Assembly (NCBI GenBank): GCA_019313765.1
Contig: JAFDAP010000068.1
Span: 1 to 7,653, forward strand
Reading direction: 5' to 3'
Source: Deltaproteobacteria bacterium
Lineage (GTDB): Bacteria > Desulfobacterota > DSM-4660 > Desulfatiglandales > Desulfatiglandaceae
DNA length: 7,653 nucleotides
The translations under genes and the position numbers were made by a program. A model generated the notes under the pieces. It did not search any database. It worked only from the letters and a program-made list of their open reading frames with translations, and was not told where the DNA came from. This document shows positions 1 through 6,541 of this stretch, piece by piece; the stretch's first letter is position 1; each line of letters opens with the position of its first letter.

Positions 1-1239
1 CGCTATGCCGAGCACAAGAAGTCAAAGGCCTTTTATGACGCCGACATCTTCTACTACCAGGGCACCGAATTTATCGGCCAGGTAGAGCTAATGCTTGAAC
101 AGGAGATGCGGGAGTTCTTAGGTTGCGAACACGTGGAGACCCGCCTCATCAGCGGGCAGATGGCCAATACTGCCGTTTTCAGCGCCATGGTGGACTACAT
201 CAATCGCGGCGACCGCAAGCGCGAGCCGCGACGAATTCGCCAGATCATGAACAACCATATCGGCAAGGGGGGTCACTTGAGCGCCCAGCCCATGGGAGCG
301 CTTAAAGACTACGTTGCCAGGGACCCCCACACGGAGAGGCCTGCCGTGGTAAATTTCCCGGTATTAGTTGAAAATCCTTTTAAGATGGATGTCCCGGCCA
401 CCCTGGAATTGATAGATAAGTATCGTCCGGAATTTATCATTTTTGGTAAGAGCATGGTACTGCACAAGGAACCCGTGGCCGAGATTCGCCGGTTCCTTGA
501 CGCCCAGGGTATAGACGCGGTGGTGATGTACGATATGGCCCATGTATTAGGACTCATAGGACCACACTTCCAGGAGCCGTTTGTGGAAGGGGCCGACATT
601 GTGACGGGGTCCACCCACAAGACCTTCTTCGGTACTCAGCGCGGCGTGGTGGGCAGCCGTTTTCAGGAACATGAAGAGCGTTACGAACTCTGGGAAGCAT
701 TAGAACGACGGGCCTTTCCCGGATCCGTGTCCAATCACCACCCTGGAACGCTGTTGGGCCTGCTCATGGCCGCATACGAGATGAATCATTTCAAGGGAGA
801 ATACCAGGCAAAGGTCATAGCCAATGCAAAGGCATTTGCCAGGGCATTAAGCGATTCAGGGCTGAATGTGGCCGGTGATCCCGCTATAGATTTTACCGAA
901 ACTCATCAGGTGGTGGTGGATGTGGGTTACAGTCGCGGACCTGAAATCGCAGGAAGGCTGGAAGCTAACAACATCATCTGCAACTACCAGGCGAGCACCG
1001 ACGAGGAAAGCTTTACCGCGTCAGGCGCACTGAGAATGGGAGTATCTGAAATGACCCGCTTCGGAATGGAAGAAGATGATTTCCGCGCCCTGGCAGGGTT
1101 GATTCATGACGTGGTAATAAACCATAACAATGTCATTGATAAGGTCAAGGCGCTCCGGGAACGATTCCTCGACCTCAGGTTCTGTTTCAAGAGCGATGAA
1201 TATACTGACCTGCACCGGAAGCTGCACGATCTTCTGTAA
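1..1239 (+). CDS. Serine/glycine hydroxymethyltransferase-family PLP enzyme, 5' partial
   Basis: The frame is open from base 1 to a TAA at 1237-1239, about 412 codons; the true start is upstream, and comparison with GlyA suggests that roughly 35-40 N-terminal residues are missing. Fold-type I PLP motifs are visible. YYQGTEF (codons from about base 52) matches the YYGGCEY region of GlyA. GKGGHLS near base 260 matches the GGHLTHG loop, whose His stacks on the cofactor. YDMAHVLGLIG carries the Asp that binds the PLP ring nitrogen (codon 532-534). GSTHKTFFG carries the Schiff-base Lys (codon 619-621). ALRMGVSEMTRFG near base 1030 matches the carboxylate-binding Arg region. The family interconverts serine and glycine with tetrahydrofolate in the cytosol. 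Several stretches diverge from standard GlyA (FFGTQRG instead of LRGPRGG, a basic insertion near base 215), so a related aldolase or a paralogue with another substrate is possible. The family is clear; the exact substrate is less so. Confidence 0.85.
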   Translation, partial: RYAEHKKSKAFYDADIFYYQGTEFIGQVELMLEQEMREFLGCEHVETRLISGQMANTAVFSAMVDYINRGDRKREPRRIRQIMNNHIGKGGHLSAQPMGALKDYVARDPHTERPAVVNFPVLVENPFKMDVPATLELIDKYRPEFIIFGKSMVLHKEPVAEIRRFLDAQGIDAVVMYDMAHVLGLIGPHFQEPFVEGADIVTGSTHKTFFGTQRGVVGSRFQEHEERYELWEALERRAFPGSVSNHHPGTLLGLLMAAYEMNHFKGEYQAKVIANAKAFARALSDSGLNVAGDPAIDFTETHQVVVDVGYSRGPEIAGRLEANNIICNYQASTDEESFTASGALRMGVSEMTRFGMEEDDFRALAGLIHDVVINHNNVIDKVKALRERFLDLRFCFKSDEYTDLHRKLHDLL

Positions 1240-2107
1240 GCAGGGCGTGGAACCTTGTTTCAATTTTCTTGACTTCCTTCATCCTTCCAGGATCAAGGAA
1301 TGTATTATAAATAATGTCCCTTCTGTCTAAAGACCTGCCGGTCAGTTTCTGTTCCAGGAGGGAAAGGGCCTCGATGGACTTGTCGCACACGGGATAGCCC
1401 CTGTCATCTATGGGGATTGTGCGGTCAAACGAGATACTGGAGATATTGTTGATGTCCACGAGCTTGATGTTTCCGGATCTTGTAAGGATGAGGTTACCCA
1501 CACCTGCAAGATCCGGGACACGCTTTGTCCGGGAGATCATTTGTTTCAGCTTTTGTATTAACTTATCGGCCTTTTCACGAACCCCGCCAACCCACCTGTC
1601 AACTATCGCCTCTGAGTCATTCTGTCTTTCAAAACCCATGTGAGACAAAAGTGAGACCAGGTAGGTTTTGTCCAGATGGCTCCAGGGGTCCAGTATCTCG
1701 CCCTCCACATATTCCTGAAGACCGCAGATGATAAGTTTGTATTTATCTTTCCGCGCATAATGCACTAAGAATTCATCGGATCTTGCAACGCAATCGGGCC
1801 TGAGAAATTTTTCCAGTAACTTTACGTTTTTTAATTCCTCTTCGGCATCTTTCAGGTCATTGAATCTCTTTCTGAAGACCCTCAACATTTTCAGGGGCCT
1901 GGCCTTGGGAAAATGTCTCAATCCATCTATGATGACACCCTTCTTTTCCCTTTCCACATCTTCCGGATTCAGCACCTCCATTATGTGCGAGCGGAGTCCT
2001 GCACGATAGTACCGCCTGTAAAAAAAGACTCCAGGATTCCTGATAAAATTCAGGCGGACCATGTCTTCGTGATCCAAACGCGGTTTGTCTCTGACGTCTT
2101 CTTGCAT
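1187..2107 (-). CDS. Uncharacterised protein with protein-kinase-like fold features
   Basis: A 306-residue protein if started at the ATG 2107-2105; the open frame extends 21 codons further to an ATG at 2170, but those codons lie almost entirely in a repeat element, so the shorter start is preferred. No good Shine-Dalgarno precedes either start. The first third is very basic (FFYRRYYRAGLRSH). A predicted helix, DAEEELKNVKLLEKFL, could be the alpha-C helix. LQEYVEGEIL resembles a kinase hinge. PDLAGVGNLILT followed by GNIKLVDINN resembles the catalytic loop (D..N) and the metal-binding Asp strand of atypical kinases and aminoglycoside-phosphotransferase relatives. The HRD His and the DFG Gly are absent, and the D-to-N spacing is one residue longer than usual. 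There is no signal peptide or membrane segment. The kinase-like reading is an inference; the substrate is unknown and it may be inactive. It converges on, and overlaps, the hydroxymethyltransferase gene. Confidence 0.72.
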   Translation of the reverse strand: MQEDVRDKPRLDHEDMVRLNFIRNPGVFFYRRYYRAGLRSHIMEVLNPEDVEREKKGVIIDGLRHFPKARPLKMLRVFRKRFNDLKDAEEELKNVKLLEKFLRPDCVARSDEFLVHYARKDKYKLIICGLQEYVEGEILDPWSHLDKTYLVSLLSHMGFERQNDSEAIVDRWVGGVREKADKLIQKLKQMISRTKRVPDLAGVGNLILTRSGNIKLVDINNISSISFDRTIPIDDRGYPVCDKSIEALSLLEQKLTGRSLDRRDIIYNTFLDPGRMKEVKKIETRFHALLTEDRAASGAGQYIHRS

Positions 2108-2116
2108 ACAAATCAG

Positions 2117-2336
2117 GTAACTACTCAGGTTGTCAGGTTCACGGTTCACGGTTGGTTGCCTTATCTTCATACTGGTCTATGTTCATCGTTTTTTAACCCC
2201 AGGCCCAGACCTGTTTTAGCAGTACTTTTCATAGAACCCCTGGCCATAGTGTTCAGAAACTTTTTAAAGCGCACGTTACGTCGCACCAGGGCGGGCTTGA
2301 ACCGTGAACCCTTGAACCGTGAACCTGAGCAGTTAC
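2117..2336. repeat. MITE-like element with 15-bp terminal inverted repeats
   Basis: The ends GTAACTACTCAGGTT (2117-2131) and AACCTGAGCAGTTAC (2322-2336) are inverted copies with one mismatch. Just inside each end are tandem copies of a GAACCGTGAACC-type unit, again in opposite orientation (about 2137-2153 and 2298-2325). The ~145-bp core has no convincing coding signal. No target-site duplication is obvious at the edges. Structure and length suggest a non-autonomous mobile or REP-type intergenic repeat. It sits 9 bp from the preferred start of the kinase-like gene, so it probably forms or replaces that gene's leader. Confidence 0.6.
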
Positions 2337-2359
2337 AAAAAATAGTCAGATTGTTGAAT

Positions 2360-2422
2360 GTAGGGGCATCCCGCGCACCGCGGGACTGCGCCCCAATAGG
2401 GCAGGCCAAGGCCTGCCCCTAC
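2360..2422. repeat. 63-bp double-hairpin intergenic repeat
   Basis: It is bounded by a perfect 9-bp inverted repeat, GTAGGGGCA (2360-2368) and TGCCCCTAC (2414-2422). Inside are two hairpins. The first has nested stems GGGGC/GCCCC (2363-2367 with 2390-2394) and TCCCGC/GCGGGA (2369-2374 with 2380-2385). The second is GGGCAGGCC, AA, GGCCTGCCC (2399-2418). The GTAGGGGC...GCCCCTAC layout resembles GC-rich palindromic repeats scattered between genes in many environmental bacterial genomes. There is no T-run after either hairpin, so it is not a standard terminator. Confidence 0.65.
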
Positions 2423-2545
2423 CCAAAAACAGTATTTTGTGACATGCCACAACTTATTGACTTATTTCCTTTTTTTCAAGCGTTATTCTTCAATAAGCCG
2501 ATATTGGGTTCAAATAGAGCAAATTTGTTTTGAAAATTTCTTGAG

Positions 2546-2575
2546 TTGACGCCAAAAAACATCTATGTTTGTATT
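2546..2575 (+). promoter_or_regulatory. Candidate sigma-70 promoter for acetoacetate-CoA ligase
   Basis: TTGACG (2546-2551), an 18-bp spacer, then TGTATT (2570-2575, four of six matches to TATAAT) in an AT-rich stretch. A start near 2582 would give a leader of about 65-70 nt ending in AGGAGGT (2638-2644), 5 bases before the ATG at 2650. No operator palindrome was recognised. Confidence 0.4.
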
Positions 2576-2649
2576 TTCATGCTTTGCAGGACCACCATTA
2601 ATTTTCACAGGAAAAGATAGGACCCATCACATATCGCAGGAGGTAGAAA

Positions 2650-4605
2650 ATGGCTAAATTATTGTGGAAACCTTCGGAAGAGAGAATTAAAGGCACAAAC
2701 ATGTACAGGTTTATGAGTTTCATCAATGAAAAACATAACAAGAGTTTTACAGAGTATGCGCCCCTTTATCAGTGGTCCATTGAAAACATATCCGATTTCT
2801 GGGCTGCCATGTGGGAATTTGCCGAAATTAAGGTCTCAAAGCCCTATGATCAGGTCATTGACGACGTGACCAAATTGCCCGGAGCAAAATGGTTTTCCGG
2901 AGCCCGGCTCAATTTTGCGGAAAATCTTCTTCGATACCGTGATGACCAGGTGGCCCTTGTTTTCAAGGGAGAGGCACAGGATTCAATTAAGATGACCTAT
3001 GCGGAACTCTATGATGAAGTGGCCCGTGTGGCCAAATCTCTAAAAGAGGCGGGTGTTAAGGTAGGGGACCGTGTTGGGGGCTTTATGCCCAACATGCCGG
3101 AGACCATCATCGCCATGTTGGCCGCAACCAGTATCGGAGCAGCCTGGTCCTCCTGCTCCCCGGACTTTGGCATCAAGGGTGTCCTGGACCGTTTCGGTCA
3201 GATCAAGCCCAAGGTACTATTTGCAGTTAACGGATATTCTTTCAAGGGAAAGAATTTTGATTCACTTTCACGCGTCTCCGATATGCTGAAGGACCTGCCT
3301 TCCATTGAAAAGGTGGTTGTAGTTCCCTACACGGAAAAAGAACCGGATATCAGCGGGGTACCCAATGCCGTTCATTACGGTCAGTTCAAATCCGCGGAAT
3401 CATCGCTCGATATTGAATTTGAACAGCTTCCAGCCGACCACCCGCTATATATCATGTTCACTTCCGGCACTACCGGCCTTCCCAAGTGCATGGTGCAAAG
3501 TGCCGGCGGCATCCTTGTACACCATATGAAGGAGCTTATGCTCCATACCGATGTAAAACGCGAGGACACCATCTTTTACTTTACCACGTGCGGGTGGATG
3601 ATGTGGAACTGGCTTACAAGCTCCCTAAGTGTGGGCGCAACCCTTGTTCTTTTTGACGGCAATCCTTTTCACCCTGATCCTGGGGCCCTATGGAAGATGG
3701 CCCAGGACGAAAAGATAACCATCTTCGGCACAAGCGCGGGCTATATTGCAGCACTCATAAATGCCGGCGTTAAGCCCGGCCAGGATTATGACCTCACTTC
3801 CTTGAAGGCAGTGCTTTCCACAGGATCACCCCTCTCTGTGGAAGGCTTTGAATTCATTTATCGGGAAGTCAAAGAGGATCTCCAGTTGGCCTCAATCTCC
3901 GGCGGGTCTGACATAAATGGCTGTTTTGCCGGCGGCAACCCCATGGGCCCGGTCTATGCCGGTGAATTGCAGTGCAGGGACCTTGCCATGAAGGTAGAGG
4001 CATTTGATGAAAACGGAAAACCCGTTATCAACCAGCAGGGTGAACTGGTGTGCTCTGCCCCCGCCCCGTGCATGCCCATCTATTTCTGGGACGATCCAAC
4101 GGGCGAGAAATACCACGCTGCCTATTTTGATGTATATCCAAATATCTGGCGTCATGGGGATTTCATAGAGATAAACGAACGTGGGGGTGTGGTGATCTAT
4201 GGTCGCTCGGATGCCACACTGAACCCCGGAGGGGTCCGCATAGGAACAGCCGAGATTTACCGCCTCGTGGAAGGCATGGATGAAATTGACGATAGCCTGG
4301 TCGTGGGGCAGGAATGGAAGGGAGATGTTCGTGTGATCCTCTTTGTTCAGATGGCGCAGGGACAGGACCTGACCGATGATCTTGTAAAGAAAATCAAGAC
4401 GACCCTGCGCACAAATGCATCACCCCGGCACGTGCCAGCCAAGATCATTACCGTACCGGCCGTTCCCTATACGCTCAACATGAAAAAAGTGGAACTGGCC
4501 GTTAAAAAGGTCATCCAGGGCCAGCCCGTTCTGAATAAAGATGCCCTGAGCAACCCGGAGATCCTCGATTTCTATGAAAACTTGAAAGAACTTCAGGAGG
4601 ATTAA
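2650..4605 (+). CDS. Acetoacetate-CoA ligase (acetoacetyl-CoA synthetase)
   Basis: A complete 651-residue adenylate-forming enzyme that activates acetoacetate with ATP and CoA to acetoacetyl-CoA, AMP and PPi in the cytosol (EC 6.2.1.16). The start is fixed by AGGAGGT 5 bases upstream. The N-terminus (LWKPSEERIKGTNMYRF, then KWFSGARLNFAENLLR at residues 80-95) is the acetyl/acetoacetyl-CoA synthetase N-terminal domain, and the 651-residue length is normal for this subfamily. The ATP P-loop TSGTTGLPK is at 271-279, the SGGSDINGCF pocket at 417-426, and the hinge and adenylate motif GRSDATLNPGGVRIGTAEIY at 518-537. The C-terminal catalytic Lys is K612 in YTLNMKKVELAVKK, where most relatives have SGKK, a mild variant. 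PYTLNMKKVE and the GGV(R)IGTAEIY signature favour acetoacetate over acetate. The enzyme lets the cell use acetoacetate from ketone bodies, acetone carboxylation or polyhydroxybutyrate. No partner gene (thiolase, CoA-transferase, carboxylase) lies in the window. Confidence 0.93.
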   Translation: MAKLLWKPSEERIKGTNMYRFMSFINEKHNKSFTEYAPLYQWSIENISDFWAAMWEFAEIKVSKPYDQVIDDVTKLPGAKWFSGARLNFAENLLRYRDDQVALVFKGEAQDSIKMTYAELYDEVARVAKSLKEAGVKVGDRVGGFMPNMPETIIAMLAATSIGAAWSSCSPDFGIKGVLDRFGQIKPKVLFAVNGYSFKGKNFDSLSRVSDMLKDLPSIEKVVVVPYTEKEPDISGVPNAVHYGQFKSAESSLDIEFEQLPADHPLYIMFTSGTTGLPKCMVQSAGGILVHHMKELMLHTDVKREDTIFYFTTCGWMMWNWLTSSLSVGATLVLFDGNPFHPDPGALWKMAQDEKITIFGTSAGYIAALINAGVKPGQDYDLTSLKAVLSTGSPLSVEGFEFIYREVKEDLQLASISGGSDINGCFAGGNPMGPVYAGELQCRDLAMKVEAFDENGKPVINQQGELVCSAPAPCMPIYFWDDPTGEKYHAAYFDVYPNIWRHGDFIEINERGGVVIYGRSDATLNPGGVRIGTAEIYRLVEGMDEIDDSLVVGQEWKGDVRVILFVQMAQGQDLTDDLVKKIKTTLRTNASPRHVPAKIITVPAVPYTLNMKKVELAVKKVIQGQPVLNKDALSNPEILDFYENLKELQED

Positions 4606-4663
4606 GGGGTTTTTTCACGCTCTGGTTTTTCCAGAAGGCAACAAATGGTGCACAAGCAGCTAA

Positions 4664-4756
4664 GAGGCTGTCCATAGTATTATGAAAGGACTTGACAAAA
4701 CACAAGGTATGAATTAGTCTGAAAATCAGAAATCAGTCGAATTTGGATAGAGCCTC
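4664..4756. repeat. Weak inverted-repeat pair, possible insertion-sequence remnant
   Basis: GAGGCTGTCCA (4664-4674) and TGGATAGAGCCTC (4744-4756) are inverted copies apart from a two-base gap. GAGGCTGTC-type ends are familiar from several transposase families, so this 93-bp interval could be the collapsed remains of an insertion sequence. There is no transposase coding and no target duplication, so chance is a serious alternative. Confidence 0.25.
4692..4720 (+). promoter_or_regulatory. Possible promoter of the toxin-antitoxin pair
   Basis: A perfect -35 hexamer TTGACA (4692-4697) is followed after 17 bp by TAGTCT (4715-4720), which keeps only T1, A2 and T6 of the -10 consensus. It lies 50 bp before the antitoxin ATG, the expected place for a promoter that the antitoxin would repress. 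The poor -10 keeps confidence low. Confidence 0.3.
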
Positions 4757-4770
4757 AGGAGAAAAGCGAA

Positions 4771-5058
4771 ATGCAAACTCACGACAGACCTAGAACAGTT
4801 AGGATAAGGGCAAGAGGGCAATTAACGATACCTCGTGAGCTTCGAGACCAGATGGATTTTAATCGTGACGCAAACGTGAGTGTTATGCGGATTGGGAAGA
4901 CTCTGGTTATGACTCCCGCCCCCTCCAAACGAGTTGCTTTAGCCCGGCAATTTGAGGCCGAAATGAAATCCGAGGGGCTAACTCTAGACGAGCTGCTTGC
5001 TAATCTCCGCTCCCAGCGGGAAAACTTCACGGATGAAGCCTATTCAGCAGACAGATAA
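4771..5058 (+). CDS. AbrB/SpoVT-fold antitoxin of a type II toxin-antitoxin pair
   Basis: A 95-residue protein started by ATG 4771 with AGGAG (4757-4761) nine bases upstream. Residues 8-49 form the swapped-hairpin DNA-binding domain: RTVRIRARGQLTIPRELR, then a second strand pair ending VMRIGKTLVMTP. The GQLTIPRELR turn is the family hallmark. The charged C-terminal part (residues 52-95, LDELLANLRSQRENF) is the usual toxin-neutralising tail. In such systems the antitoxin binds its PIN partner and represses its own promoter. The gene overlaps the toxin start by 26 bp, which implies translational coupling and supports a functional pair. The alternative, a stand-alone AbrB-type regulator, is unlikely given the PIN neighbour. 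Confidence 0.88.
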   Translation: MQTHDRPRTVRIRARGQLTIPRELRDQMDFNRDANVSVMRIGKTLVMTPAPSKRVALARQFEAEMKSEGLTLDELLANLRSQRENFTDEAYSADR

Positions 5059-5500
5059 GAGTAGGCTTGAAGTATTTTTGGATAGCAGCACCATTGTGGC
5101 TGGCATTGCTTCGGAGACAGGGGCTTCGGGTGCTGTCCTGGATCTGTGTGAGGCGGAGCTTGTAGTGCCGGTCATCAGCAAGCAAGTGGTAGTAGAGGTT
5201 GATCGCGCCATTTCCAACAAACTTCCCTTCCTGGTTGAAAAACTTCGCGTTTTCCTCTTAGAACTACGCCCGATCATGGTCGAAGATCCGTCTGCCGAGG
5301 CCATCCGTCGGGCCGCCCATCTGACACATGAAAAGGATGCTCCTATCCTGGCCGCGGCCCAGGCCGCCGGGGTGGACTATCTGCTCACATTGGACAAAAA
5401 ACACTTTCTGAACCCCCGCCAAAAAGTCGAGTTTGAACCACCTGTGCTGACACCCGGAGAGTTCTTGCGAGTGTTTGAGAAGTGGGCTTTAAGAAGGTAG
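5033..5500 (+). CDS. PIN-domain ribonuclease toxin
   Basis: A 155-residue protein from the ATG at 5033; a TTG 36 bp earlier extends the frame but has no ribosome site or conserved sequence. PIN nucleases cleave RNA with metal ions held by clustered acidic residues. Candidates here are D17 (VFLDSS), E55 (VVVEVDRA), D102 (EKDAPILAAA) and D121 (LLTLDKKHF), in the order and spacing expected of the family. The EKDAPILAAAQAAGVDYLLTLDKKHF block is typical of the PIN group annotated as putative toxin-antitoxin components. Length fits the family. Translation probably depends on coupling to the overlapping antitoxin, since only a weak GGGA lies upstream. The catalytic residues look intact, so the toxin is probably active; the RNA target is unknown. 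Confidence 0.88.
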   Translation: MKPIQQTDKSRLEVFLDSSTIVAGIASETGASGAVLDLCEAELVVPVISKQVVVEVDRAISNKLPFLVEKLRVFLLELRPIMVEDPSAEAIRRAAHLTHEKDAPILAAAQAAGVDYLLTLDKKHFLNPRQKVEFEPPVLTPGEFLRVFEKWALRR

Positions 5501-5622
5501 GCAGTAAAGAATCCCATGCTTCCACTGGGGATATCCAGGGTTGGCTTTTCAAATAAATGGCTGCGTAGTTCCCCTTTAATCGGATCGTAAACGTCCACAT
5601 GTAATTTATTAGGGATTAGCCC

Positions 5623-6504
5623 GTGTCATCAGGAAATTTAAAAGAAAAGGAAGACCTTCCGGCAATCCTGTTTCCTCACTCTTATCTGCCTGAATCCCTT
5701 GCAAATAAGATGCTGAGTCTTTTTGGAAAGATAACGATCTGTCAACCGTGGTTCATGGATAGCCCGCTGACGGAGGCCGGGAGTGAGGACTCTTCATCCA
5801 CCCGCATCATCCGCCCGGCCGAAAACCTGAAGCCTGAAAGGGATTTCAAGAGGCTGCTCTCTGAGTACCGGTTGTGGATCAGGCAGAACAGGGATAAGGG
5901 CTACACTGCTTTTTTGAATGCCATCCGGGAAGCCGGTCTCTCCGAGGATAATCCGTGGGAGATCAGGAAAATGATACGCCAAACCGGAAAAGACACCCCG
6001 GTTTACCAGGAAAACAACTCACTAAAATGGCATCTCATTCTCCACTTAGCCAGGGAGTTCGAAGAAAATAGACGGGAAGAGGAAGAAATGTTAAGCCAGG
6101 TTAAACAGCAGAAATCGCCCCTTGCGCAGGCCCTTGGAGAGGAGGCACCTTTCAAGGGCCTGTTCGAGGATCTTCCTCAATCTGAAAAAAGTCTGTTTGT
6201 GGATAAACATCATCTGGGCCAGGTAGTTAAGGCCTGGGTCGGTCTCTTCGGGGACCATCTTCAAGATCATGAACTCCTGATCACTCTTGACAGACATGTC
6301 ATGGAATATGCAACAGATATTTTTGAAGATGAGACCGGTCAAACTCCGGAAGAGGAAGAGGATTTCTCTTCTCCGGAAAGCTTCTCAAGCCGGAATCATG
6401 TTACGCGAAAACACCTTCCCCGTCTTTCAGACGAAAAAACCGACCAAACGGACCCCGTCCTGTTATATCTTTCCGGCAAAACCATTATACTCTTGAATGA
6501 CTGA
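5623..6504 (+). CDS. Uncharacterised acidic soluble protein
   Basis: A 293-residue protein beginning at GTG 5623, with AGGGA (5611-5615) seven bases upstream. I do not recognise a named family. Residues 12-46 (LPAILFPHSYLPESLANKM..., then ITICQPWFMDSP) look like a conserved alpha/beta opening with a Cys-Gln-Pro-Trp turn. Residues 72-165 are predicted to be mainly helical and charged (RDFKRLLSEYRLWIRQNRDK; FEENRREEEEMLSQVKQQ), with possible short coiled coil. Residues 185-235 form another helical block. The tail from about 236 is acidic and low-complexity (TPEEEEDFSSPESFSS), probably disordered, ending in a hydrophobic VLLYLSGKTIILLND. There is no signal peptide or membrane span. It lies 37 bp before the Deg protease gene in the same direction, so it is probably co-transcribed; whether it is functionally linked is unknown. 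Confidence 0.75.
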   Translation: MSSGNLKEKEDLPAILFPHSYLPESLANKMLSLFGKITICQPWFMDSPLTEAGSEDSSSTRIIRPAENLKPERDFKRLLSEYRLWIRQNRDKGYTAFLNAIREAGLSEDNPWEIRKMIRQTGKDTPVYQENNSLKWHLILHLAREFEENRREEEEMLSQVKQQKSPLAQALGEEAPFKGLFEDLPQSEKSLFVDKHHLGQVVKAWVGLFGDHLQDHELLITLDRHVMEYATDIFEDETGQTPEEEEDFSSPESFSSRNHVTRKHLPRLSDEKTDQTDPVLLYLSGKTIILLND

Positions 6505-6541
6505 TGACCGGGCAGGGGAAAGAAAATTGTTAAGGAGCATA

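Noticed and set aside
2108..2170. N-terminal extension of the kinase-like protein to the ATG at 2170
   Set aside because: These codons lie almost wholly in the inverted-repeat element and encode its GAACCGTGAACC units; no ribosome site precedes the ATG.
2134..2327. CRISPR array from the repeated GAACCGTGAACC units
   Set aside because: Units are too short, lie in opposite orientations and lack regular unique spacers.
2167..2409. 80-codon minus-strand frame whose stop overlaps the ATG at 2170
   Set aside because: It runs through both repeat elements and its sequence is the translated repeat; the ATGA overlap looks coincidental.
1913..2533. 206-codon plus-strand frame
   Set aside because: It is antisense to the kinase-like gene and then crosses both repeats; no ribosome site and no family-like sequence.
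4621..4635. Hairpin TCTGG-TTTTT-CCAGA after acetoacetate-CoA ligase as a terminator
   Set aside because: The stem is only 5 bp and no T-run follows it.
4997..5032. Upstream TTG start for the PIN toxin
   Set aside because: The extra 12 residues are just the antitoxin gene read in another frame, with no ribosome site; ATG 5033 gives the normal PIN start.
5377..5625. Two overlapping minus-strand frames through the 5501-5622 spacer
   Set aside because: Parts read like protein (VDVYDPIKGEL), so a gene remnant is conceivable, but both run antisense into the PIN gene and neither has a ribosome site or recognisable family.
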